This document shows positions 12,201 to 24,200 of a stretch of 64,000 nucleotides of DNA, piece by piece (the stretch's first letter is position 1; every line of letters starts with the position of its first letter). The notes under the pieces were generated by a model. It did not search any database. It was not told the origin of the DNA and saw only the letters and a list, made by a program, of their open reading frames with translations. This stretch comes from Lytechinus variegatus (lineage: Eukaryota > Echinodermata > Echinoidea > Temnopleuroida > Toxopneustidae). The position numbers and the translations under genes were made by a program. Location of the stretch: the NCBI RefSeq assembly GCF_018143015.1, contig NC_054741.1:15561736-15625735 (forward strand), given 5' to 3'.

Positions 12201-15200
12201 TCATTCAGCTTAGTTCAGATAAGATAAATGTGCAGGTTTCATCTGAATTATACTTCGAATTCCATGTCATTTTTTCTATACAAGTCGGAATGCAAAACTT
12301 ATCGTATGCTGGGCATGGCAGGTTTGTTTTCAGCAATCATTTTTTTATCATCAGAATATTTAAAAAAAAGGCCTTGAATCTAGGCCTAAAAATATATGAG
12401 ATATTACCAGCAGCATTAAAAAATCATTCATATTCAGAGATTAAACTAGATACAAACTTGTTTGATTAGAATAAAATAGATAGAAAATAGCCTTGCCAAC
12501 GTGGCAAGGTTGAAAAAATAGCAAAAAAATAGTTTGCGCGTTAAAAATAGAACTAATTCATCCTATTTTTTTTCTATTTCACTTGTAAAAATAGAAAAAG
12601 AAATAGCATGCGCGTTAAAAATAGAAATAAAATAGTCTATTTTTTTTATTTCACCTGTAAAAATAGCAAAACATAGCATGCGCCTTTGAAATAGAAATAG
12701 AATAGCCTATTTTTTTCTGTTTCACCTGTAAAAATAGCCAGAATATAGCATGCTTGTTAAAAATAGAAAAATAATAGCCTATTTTTTTCTATTTCATTTG
12801 TAAAAACAGAAAAAAAATAGTCCCTTTTTACTAAAAATAGTCAAAAAATAGGGAGAAAATAGGGGAAAAGTATATTTTCTCGCAGCAAAAGAGTATAATC
12901 AAGTAACACTGAACATCCTGTGCGCATTTCATGTCACATGACCAAGGTCAAAGGTCAATGAACTTTGGCCGAATTGGGTGTATCTGTTGAATTACCATCA
13001 TAACTTTGAAAGTTTATTGATCTGATTCCTGTGCGAGTTTTAAGTCACATGATCAAGGTCAAAGGTCATGTAAGGCCAATGAACTTTGGCCATGTTGGTT
13101 TTTTTGTTGAATAACCATCATATCTCCGTTGGTTTATTAGTCTAGTTCATAAAAAGTGGACATAAGAGTAACCATGTTTCACTGAAAATCTTGTGCGAGT
13201 TAGAGTAGTTTTCAAAGTCAGCACTGCTGCTATATTGAACCGCGTGATGCAGGTGAGACGGCAAGAGGCATTCATTCCACTTGTTAATTAACATGATTAA
13301 GGCCCTGTCAGTGTCACATCGTTCCGTGCAACTGCTAGACAGGATTCAGAAATAACTCACTTGCTCACTGCAACCATCCTGCCTGTGGGGAATCTACAGG
13401 TAGTACTATGGTATGCCAATGCAGTACACAACACACACTTTAAAAAATCATTGAAATAAAACACTCTTGTTACCAAAATACTAATTTCCATAGACCTCTA
13501 CATGTACATGCTTGCTACACACAGTGAGTAGACAGCTGGCAGCCGTCTATTTCGAGGGGTTTTTTTTACATTTTTTTCTTTTCTTTAATTTCTACTTGTA
13601 CACAGACGGCTCGTTATCGTGCAGCCACCATTGGGGGACTTTCAATTTATTTTATAAGAATATATAAAAAGAACTGTACCAAAAATAAGATTATTAATTT
13701 TGTTTTGGCCTGAAATGCACCAAAACGGGGGAAAATAAACTTAAAAGGGAAAAAACAGTGACTTACTTTGGCTTTCGCGAAACTTCACTTCCCTGTTTTA
13801 TCCGAACTTAATACATAAACATATGGCCATTGAGTCCCTGTACAGATTGAGCTAGAATTTCTGTCTAGAATTTGGTGAGTGGAATAAACGGAGTTCAGTG
13901 GAACAACCAACATAACATAGATCGAAGCTTTTGGTCTAAACTCTAATGCTATGGTTGCAATTTATTTTTCATTATATAGATCTGTTACTTTTTATAGTTT
14001 GAGTAACTTGGGAATTCTTGTATTCACCAGAGTGCTCAAAAACTTGAATTTTGAGCATAATTAATTATGTTAATTGTGTACGCCCTCTATAACTTTAGTG
14101 GAAAGTATGGTAATGTGGAGCGTTGTGGCCCAGTGGATAAGTCTTCTGACTTTGAAACAAAGGGTCGTGGGTTCGAATCCCAGCCATGGCGTATTTTCCT
14201 TCAGCAAGAAATCTATCCACACTGTGCTGCACTCAAACCCAGGTGAGGTGAATGGGTACCGGCAGGATTAATTCCTCGAATGCATGAGCGCTGAGAGGCA
14301 GCTCGAGCTAAAGCCGGGTAATGATAATAATAACAACGTGCCTCGGAATAGAATATTTCTAGATAGATGGCGCTATGTAAATGCCTATTAATATGGCAAA
14401 AACATTTTCATTTTCAATCTCTATTTTTAATTCTAATGTAGGGTTGACTGTTGGTCTTTTTCTGAATGTTCTTGAAACTTTCAAAAGTTTGTTTAGGCCT
14501 ATATCTAGATTTTTTGTCAGAGCATGTTTAGAATGTCTTTTATTTTGTTCTATTTCTTTCACAAAACCCTACATTTTTCAGTGAATATGCATCAATTGTA
14601 ACCAGTTCCCTGCTCATTCCTCGTTTCTTTATTAGGCATTCAATTCAAATGTGTCGGTAAGGCCTACACAAATTGGACAGAGTCTGAGGGTACTGGAGAT
14701 TACGAGAGGACAGTGACCTACACCACCAATCATGAATTCTTCAAACAGGAGATCACTTTGCGTGGTGCGGGTGAGTAAGATGCTTGCTTAATCCTTTCCT
14801 GAAATTGGATTGCGATGCAACCTGCAGTTACTCTTTGGCAATGCAAAATCTTCACTACTACTTTACTCCAACCAGGGTCAGCCCCAGTATATTTTAACCC
14901 TATCTAGGCCGGGGAATTTTGGGAGTTCATATGGCCGGGGGGGGGCCCTCCCAGGCCCCCCCCCCTAAGATCTCGGCCGTCGACCGCGCGATCGCGCCGA
15001 AAATTGGCACGCGGGTTGCCTGGGGACATAATCTACAAGACTGTATAGTAATTTATTTCATGCAAATCGCTATTAAGTGATTATGCTAATTTATGCGTAA
15101 TTAGTATGCGAAATCATACTTTTTCATCTAACTCCATAAATGAAGCTCCAAATGTACTATTTTTTGGCATAGAAACTCTTTGTGGTGTTCTTAGTAAGTG

Positions 15201-18200
15201 TACATGAAAGAAATTGCGATATCAAATCATTTTCTTATGTATTGTATTGTTTTTTGCAATTTCTTATGTATTTCTTTGGGTTTTTTTTACCTTTTGTTTT
15301 TCATTGTTTTTTCGATGAAATTTGTTGGGGACTCTTCTGTGATCGTAAAAAGCGTAAAATAAATACATTTAAACCAGCAAAACTAAAATACATTTATGAA
15401 TTTTGGTTGAAAACACAATTTGCATAGACTTTGTACACAATATTAAGTTTTTGAGCAATTTTCGGTCTGACATGCACTTACATAATGTTGCGTAATTTCG
15501 GAAACACATACCCGGATGACGCAAAGCTGGTCTCAAAAGTTGCGCAAGACTTGAAAGTAAAAAGTCAGCGAGCGGCGCGGTCAAAAAATTTCGCGTGGCG
15601 AAAATATTGCGCGATACGTTGAGGGGGGCCTCCTCCCCCCCCCCGGCCTAGATAGGGATAATGGGGGGGGGGGGTCAACCTACATGTAAATGTGGTGGTA
15701 TAGAGTTTACACAGCACATACCTCTTTTTTAATGCTTTTCTTTCTTTTTTCCCCCTCTTATTATTTTTTTCACACCTCTGTGTAATGCTCCCCCCCCCCC
15801 ACCCCAACCGCACCATTGTCTCCAGTCGCTCCACCCATGACCCTTTTATACATTATTGTACACTGGAGAGTACCAATAGAAAGTACTTGTGATCACTTAC
15901 TGTACATCCAATTAACTGGCATTATACTAATGCATAGTAACAATTGCTAAGGTACATCAATATACAACCAATCTACTCGGGACTTGAGGTTTTAATGGCT
16001 GTAAAATGGACATTTACTTTGGACTCACTGTTGCCTTTAAGGGCTTTGGAAATCCCATTAAATCAGTTCTTAAATCCTCCCAATGATTCTTCAAATGGTG
16101 TAGAAGAAAGATGGAAGAAAAAAAGAGAATCGTTTGCTGAATTTCTTGATGGTCCCCTTTGAGAGGACTAAAATATGAATCCCTGCTCTCCTTTCCAGGT
16201 AAGGATAACAAGACTGCGAATCGAATCACCTTGACTGCCGGAGAACATCGATTTCCCTTTCAGTTCCAGATCCCAAACATAAATCTGCCACCACCGTTTG
16301 AAGGTACATGGGGGTATGTCAGGTACTATGTCAAGATTAACATCGATCGACCATGGAAATTTGACCATCACACTCAGAGGCTGTTCAGTATCTTCACAGT
16401 AAAAGACCTGAATTATGAGTACAATGTATTGGTAAGCACTTTCTTCCATTTCTGGATAAATGTGCAAATACGGTGTAATCCTTCACAGCATTTTGATTTT
16501 ATTATTGTATATTATATGTTTGTTGTTTTTTTAATGTATTGAAATAGACATTCTACAAAAGACTGGCAAAAAGCTGTTTTTCACCAATGCCCTAATGAGA
16601 ATATAAACAAATTAATTTATTATTTTTAAACAAGTGCGCACATTGTTTAATACCAAGGATCATACATGTAAGGATGCATTTTCCTTTATTTGAATGTAGG
16701 AGAAAATAGCTTGGAAATACTACATTGAAATTATTTTTTAGGGTGACAATTCTCCGTTTGAGAAAACAGTAAAGAATGTTCTGAAAGGGAGTATATTGTT
16801 TGACCCATGGTTGGCATTTACCATAGGTGATGAAGGTGACATTGCCTTGATAAATAAAAAATGATAAATCCATAATTTATTGTTCGAAATAGACATGAAA
16901 TGAAATACTCCGAAAATTTGCTTTGCCCAATTGATCGTGGGCCCGGCAGCCGCTGTGCAGCGCCAGATCGACGAGGCTCTATCCCTTTAATCGTTGAACG
17001 CCAAACAGGGTAGCAGCAACTCCCATCTTTTAACGTCTTTTGGTCTGACGCGGCCGGGGTTTGGTTTGAACCCCCAACCTCCCGGTTGTGAGACGGACGC
17101 TCTACCAACTGAGCTAACACACCGGTTGAGTGCCCACCTTAAGTGCCTTGATGCCCTAAAATCCCCCAATGTGGTATTTCATAAAAGATTTCACTGCCCT
17201 CCATCCTGCGAGGGCTGCTTTGGCAAGTGATGGGGGATAATTCGATATTATTAAAAGTATTCAATATTGAAAAAATAGTCCTAATAATACTTGGCAATAT
17301 ATCATGTTATCAGCAATATACATGTTTTTTTTCCTGGTTATAATCGACTAACATTGAAGTAAAATATTGACCACTAAAATGACCATCACTAGCTTTGATG
17401 ATACATGTATGAAAAATATCTGCATTCCAAATCATGGATGTTTAATGAACTTCCGATCCCCATTGCCAAGACAAATATTGCAAATTAGTGTTTGCAATTG
17501 ATAAATGTCATATTTAAAGGGATAGTCCAGGCTGAAGATATTTATGTCTCAATAATTAGAGTAAAATTCACAGAGCAAAATGCTGAAAATTCGATCAAAA
17601 TTGGATAACAAATAACGAAGTTATTGAATTTGCATTATTCTGGTGAAACAGTTATATGTAGGCATTTCTTCATGAATATTGATTACATGTAGGTGGGCTG
17701 ATGATGTCATATCCACACTTGTTATTTTGTATGTTATTATATGAAATTAGGTTTATTCAAAATTTTACTACCAAGAACTAAATTTGATTTCAACATGAGA
17801 AAAGGGAAAGTGGGGATATGACATCATCAGCCCACCTTATGAATATTCATGACGATGTGCATATACAACTGTTTTCGATTCTGGGTAGATAGAAATATCT
17901 TTAGCTTGGACTATCCCTTTAACTCCTGATTCACACATCCAGTAGATTGCCCATGTGAAGTTAAAGGTGTCTTTTGTGTATAGAGCTTAATGAATAAGAT
18001 GAGGAGGGGGGGGCTACATGTACATGTTATCAGCCTCCTCCTCTACCACGGAGCTGAGGAAGATATTTAATTTATTTGCCTTGTCATTGGGCTTATACTG
18101 GTCAATCAGACGAAGACCCAGGCCACCTATTAGCAAAACCGGAATCTATTTCTAGTTTCTGTTGATACAGGCTGGTGTTTGTACAGTACGTAGATCATAA

Positions 18201-21200
18201 GAGGATTTTTCTGTCATATTTATATCCCATACTATAGGTATGTCTCGCACCCCCACCCTTTCTTTTGTCTTTATCTCTCTCTCTCCTTTCTTTAATGTGC
18301 ATTATACACACTTGGTTCATTTGAAATGTTTATTGATTTTTTTTTCTATTAATTAATGGCAGCTACATCCTGCTCTTTGTAATTATAGTACTACAAATAC
18401 AGGTATAAAAGATCCCGGGCTGTTCATCATCAATTAATCATCATCATCAATTAAGTCTCCTTTAATTGTTAATTGTGAGATTAAACATTTTCATAATAGC
18501 CTACATGTAATTTATTTTCAAGGAGAGTTAGTGTGGGAAATAAAAATCAATAATTGCTTTGATTCACATAAGAATCACAAAAGGAGCTTCTAAGGTGTGA
18601 AAAATACATGCACACTTTTTCAATTGTCAATTTTTTTTTAAGACATTGGTGGAATAATGAGCGTAAATTTGAGAGGCAAAACATATAATCACATATTTCT
18701 GAAAAGTCGCAAGTTACGAAAATTTTGATCCTCTTCATATGAATAGAGATTTTGACTATACATGTATATACATATAGTTGCAAGATTAGCAAGATAATAT
18801 TATATTTCACCCTTTTAATCTTTCCCTTACCTTTAAAAAGAAATCTTGGTGGTAGAACTTCCCTTTTTTTTGGGGGGGGGGTAATGGAGGATGTATGGCC
18901 CAAAGTAACCCCCCTCCCCCTTTGTCTAAATACCAGTGTAAGGTAAACAATTATATGTAACTGAAAATTAATTTTCACCGAACTCATATTGTCAATATGA
19001 CTGTATTCCCATAATGAGCTTTGTTGTGTGTAGTTGTAACCGCCCGTCATCGTGGTAAAAAAATCACAATTTGAATGATGATTCCAGTGAAAAATAAGGA
19101 TAATGATGAATATTTAGCATGTTTGAAACCAAACTAGAACTTGATTAGAATCACAAATGCTCTTCACAGTCACGATTACAATAACAATCATCACTACAAT
19201 GATGATTCAAGATTCACGTGTGAAAAGGCCCTTGGTCTGATCCAGCTGCCATACAAACTATTTTTAAAATGATTTTAATCATTTTTTATAGCGTTTGTAT
19301 CTTGTAGCATTGAAAATTGCCATTCTAGAGGGGAAAATAAACCCAGCCCTAGAACATCTCGATGATAAGGGAAGTTGAGAGTGTAAAATCACATGAACAT
19401 TGAATAGATGGAAGACAGTGTTATTGTGTACCCAGGACAATAATAATATTAATATTATCATACATGTAGCTTGCCTATTCAATGGTACATCTTTAATACC
19501 ACTGCCTTAGCTCTAGGGACAGTACCTACATTTGGAGAGAAAGAAGAACTGTCGTCCATCACAATGTACAGTTCCTACTTTTGTAGAAATCTGTAGATAT
19601 GAACACATGATGGAAATGTTTCCTGTTTGTTTGGTTTCTTTATGTAAAAATCTATGTCAAGACATGATAGTTTGTCTAAATAGATTTTGTTCTTATACAT
19701 ATACATGTACTTACATGATTATTTTTATGTTTCTATTGAAACAACTGTATATGAACTCTGCTGCGCAACTTCCCACCAATTGTCAAAGAAATCTGTAACA
19801 GTACAGGTTCGATTAATAAGCTCATCTCTTGATATAATACTCGAATCATTCCTAGCTGTCTGGGAAGAACAAGTCATCAGTTTTCTCCATCATTGTGTGA
19901 TAAAAGAACATTGAACATATAAAGACACATATTTTAATTTGGCTTCCTGTAATTTTATCACAGAGTTATAGTGGCCTTTCAAATAAAAATGCAAGGTCTT
20001 CAGAATACAGGTCAGGGGGCCATTTTATAAAGCTGTTCGTAAGTTAAGAGCGACTTTAAGAACGACTGGTGAACCTTTCTTATGCGCTTAACCATCGCCA
20101 AATGTACTATTTACCACAAGAAAGGATCACCAGTCTATCTTAAAGTTGCTCTTAACTTACGAACAGCTATATGAAACACCCACCTATTTTAATATTTTAT
20201 CTTTGTGATTCATAATAGGTACCACCAAGTCACCAAGTTGAGAAGACGGTATGTTGCCTGTGCTGCGCTTCTGGACCCATAATTCTGAAAGGAATGGTTG
20301 ACAAGCGAGGGTATGTCCCAGGAGAGTACATCTTTGTTTCATTGGATCTTCATAACAACAGTTCCAGGAGGATCATTGACATTACTGCAAAACTACAACA
20401 GGCAAGTCTAGAAAAACTGGTCTGAAAATATCTTGATAAAAATTCCCCTCAATGGGCATTACATGTATGTATAAATGTAAGATACTACTTAACTGTCTTT
20501 GCCAGCGGAATAGCCACTAGGCATATACATGCATGCACTGGCCCTAGAAGAAAGAATGAGTGGTACTTTCATTCTTGTGAAACAAATACAGCAATAGCCA
20601 AGTACTTGAAATATTTCCCTACCCCCCTCCCCCTCCAATAAATGAATATAGAGCTCTGACAAAGAAATCTTCAACAGTGAAGTTATGTCATAGAAAATGC
20701 TTGTACATACACATGACATTGTGAAAAATCCTTTTCCTAAAACTGCAAGGAGTGTATCTAGACTGGCAGGTGTGAAAGTGCATAGGAATCAAGAGCTGTT
20801 TTCAGGCTTGAACAAGTTCTTGTAATTCACATGATCTTTTTTGTACATGGGCTGGTGTGAAAATGCCTTTCGTGATATACATTCTGGAAAAATGACATAA
20901 TGGTGTACTCACGGGTGTTTCTGTGGGTTTATAGACATATCTTTAATAACTCTTGCAGGTACCACTTGTATAAGTTATTGTTTTCCCAGAAGTGCTAGAT
21001 AACACTCTCAAACTGAAGAAAAAATAATTAGCCACATTTGTGTTTAATTTTGTTTGAGTTGTCATATCACAGGTTATGGGATGATAGGTATTTTTAGGGG
21101 CTTGATTCACATTTGTGTGATTGCTTGATTCTGTGTGCTTTTTATTTCTTCTCAAGGGCTATTTTGTGCAAAGAGCATTGTGTGGTATTTTCTAATATTT

Positions 21201-24200
21201 ACCATTATTCATTGTATGTAGGATATGAATTGTCTGAATATTCTTGAATATTGTCTATTTTTTAATCTTGAGACATCTCCAGAACAGATAGTCGCCCCAA
21301 ATTATTAGGGGCTGTATAAGCTGTGATATTGGCAAAATTCTCAGTCGACCTCATAAATTTACTATGCTGCCTATGCTTCTTGGTCACGTTTCAACCAGTT
21401 TTTGTCTCGCCTGCATAGCAGAGCGAGACTATAGGCGCCGCTTTTCCAACGGCGGCGACCTCGTCAACATTGAAATCTTAACCAAGCTTTAGCTTTTGAA
21501 ATGTCATCATAACTTAAAAGTATATGGACCTAGTTCATGAAACTTGGACATGAGAGTATTCAAGTTTTACTAAACATCCACCCGAAACATGACCAATCAT
21601 TTAGGGTCAATGAACTTAAACCATGTTGGGGGAATCAATATTGAAATCTTAACCATGTTATCATAAATTCAAAAATAAATAGACCTAGTTCATAAACATT
21701 ATAGAGAAGGGTAATAATGTATCACTTAAAGATCCTGCCTGAGTTTCAGATCAAATGATCAGGGTCAAAGAACTTTGGCCATGCTGGGGTTATTTGAGGA
21801 ATTGTCATAACTTTAAAAGTTTATGGATCTAGTTCATGAAACTTGGACATAAGAGTAACCATGTATCTAGGAATATCATGTGTGAGTTTCAGGTCACATG
21901 ACCAAGGTCAAAGGTCAGTTAGGGTCAACGAACTTTGACCATGTTGGGGGTATTTGAGGAATTGCCATAACTTTGAAATTTATTGATCTAGTCCTTGAAA
22001 CTTGAACATAAGAGCAATCAAGCATCCTTGAATATCCTATGCGAGTTTCAGTCACATGACCAGGTCAAAGGTCATTTAGAGTCAACAAACTTTGGTAATG
22101 TTGGGGGTATGCATGGAATTGTCATCATAAATTTAAATTATTCATTAGCTGTTTTCAAAGACAGTACTGCTGCTATATTGAACTGCGTATTGGAGGCGAG
22201 ACTGCCAGAGGCGTTCCTCTTGTTAAGTCTAAGAATAAGTAAGACTAAAGAGCTGTCTTAAAAATCAGATTTCATAAGCTATTTCTCTCTTCAATGTAGA
22301 ATTATGTTATACATGTAACTATTCTGTATCATAAATTCTATCATACACTATTTGAGGGGCAGGCTCTTTAACTTTCTCTCGATAAACTTTCTTTGTTCTG
22401 ACATACCTTATTTTCCTTCAGAGGGGGCATTTCTCTGCCCAGCGTCATGGCACCGGTAGAACCCACCACCGTCAAGCTGTGATAACAATGGCTGAACTGA
22501 AGCTTGACGGATGCGAAGCCATGGGGTCAGTTAGCTATGACAGAGTCAAGATGCTGATCCCTCCTATTCCCCCCTGCCGCTATGAAAACTGCCCCAACAT
22601 TCAAGTCGAGTATTACGTTGAGGTAAGATTGTGTATTATGCAGCCTCCATTAGTCCCCCCCCCCCAGCTCCGTGGGGTCCAACCACTTGACCGAAGGTCC
22701 GCGAGACCGAGGGTCCGCGAGACCGACTTTTTTTCCCGTCATCGGTTGCCGCGGTCGAGTGGTTTAAGACGCCTCGTTGCAGCAGCGTAACAGGTGCCTG
22801 TTATCGAGGGGAGGCAAATGACTCCCTGTAACTAAATAGCTTCAATGGCGTTGCTAGGATTTCAATTTAGTGGGCGTTGGTGAGCACGCGAATCGTGCGA
22901 AACTCGTACTGCGCGCACGAAACGTCTCTCTGGGGGGGGGGGGGTGCAGGGAGGGGTATTTCTGCTACTTACAGAATAAACTTACGATGCCTTATTTCAC
23001 TGACACTTCTTAATCATTAACTCTGCTCATTTAACATTTATTTTTATGGTACTTCTGCTTGTGCATTTAATGTTTAACAAGAAAACTGGAAATATTATGG
23101 AAATATACATACACCTGGAACATTGAACCTTAATGGGCAATCCTATCTTAGCATTTTTTTCATTTAAACAGAATAATTATAAGTAGAACAAGATGGTGAA
23201 AGTTCTAAAGAAAAGAACGTACTTTAATTCGTCACTCAAATTGAAGTGCCGGTTTAAATCAGTTTTCCTCCGGGAAGCCTGTCCTAAGGCATGTCAGGAG
23301 AATGGTCGGGGTAGTTTTCATTGGGGAGTTGTCATGGGGGAGTCGCCCTCCGGAGGTGTAGTCCTCTCAGGGAGTTGTCCTAAAACCCATTTTTGTCTCA
23401 CCTGCGAAGCAAAGTGAGACTATAGGCGCCGCTTTTCCGACGGCGACGGCGACGGCGGCGGCGGCGGCGTCAACATCAAATCTTAACCTGAGGTTAAGTT
23501 TTTGAAATGACGTCATAACTTAGAAAGTATATAGACCTAGTTAATAAAACTTGGCCATAAGGTTAATCAAGTATTACTGAACATCCTATTAGAGTTTCAT
23601 GTCACATGACCAAGGTCAAAGGTCATTTAGGGTCAATGAACTTAGACCATGTTGGAGGATTCAACATCGAAATCTTAACCTGAGGTTAAGTTTTTGAAAT
23701 GTCATCATAACTTAGAAAATATATGGACCTAGTTCATGAAACTTGGACATAAGGTTAATCAAGTATCACTAAACATCCTGCATGAGTTTCACGCCACATG
23801 ACCAAGGTCAAAGGTCATTTAGGGTCAATGAACTTTGGCCGAATTGGGGATATCTGTTGAATTCCCATCATAACTTTAAAAGTTTGTGGATCTGATTCAT
23901 GACACTTGGACATAATAGTAATCAAGCATCACTGAAAATTTTGTGCAAGTTTCAGGTCTCATGATTAAGGTCAAAGGTCATTTAGGGTCAATGAACTTTG
24001 GCCGAATCGGGGGTATCTGTTGAATTACCATCATAACTTTGAAAGTTTATTGGTCTAGTTCATTAAACTTGGACATTAGAGTAATCAAGTATCACTGAAC
24101 ATCCTGTGCGCGTTTCAGGTCACATGACCAAGGTCAAAGGTCAATGAACTTTGGCCGAATTGGGTGTATCTGTTGAATTACCATCATAACTTTGAAAGTT

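Larger units (their letters stand above)
9383..13290 (+). repeat. Intronic DR1-rich repeat, copy 1 (interrupted)
   Basis: It opens with GTCTCACCTGCATAGCAGAG and closes with GCAGGTGAGACGGCAAGAGG, so GTCTCACCTGC and GCAGGTGAGAC form a terminal inverted pair. The body is made of units of about 190 bases, each with CATCATAACTT, ATCACTGAACATCCTG and CACATGACCAAGGTCAAAGG text. The AGGTCAAAGGTCA core is present near 9590, 12946 and 13056. A 2.9-kb insertion splits the copy at about 9987-12888. No coding capacity. Confidence 0.8.

Noticed and set aside
12230..12469. 79-codon frame inside the AAATAG-bounded insertion
   Set aside because: No family pattern, and the surrounding sequence shows no codon-like structure.
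14119..14190. Candidate tRNA gene
   Set aside because: A and B boxes are present but the acceptor stem does not pair and a SINE body follows.
15944..16198. Upstream extension of arrestin exon 3
   Set aside because: Different frame, no arrestin similarity, and a good acceptor at 16198 fits phase 1 of exon 2.
17045..17125. Candidate tRNA-Val gene on the minus strand
   Set aside because: The head is followed by a body shared with 26622-26860, so it is a SINE; the acceptor stem is imperfect.
18547..19050. 167-codon minus-strand frame in intron 3
   Set aside because: Composition is that of AT-rich noncoding sequence and includes a G-run; no motif found.
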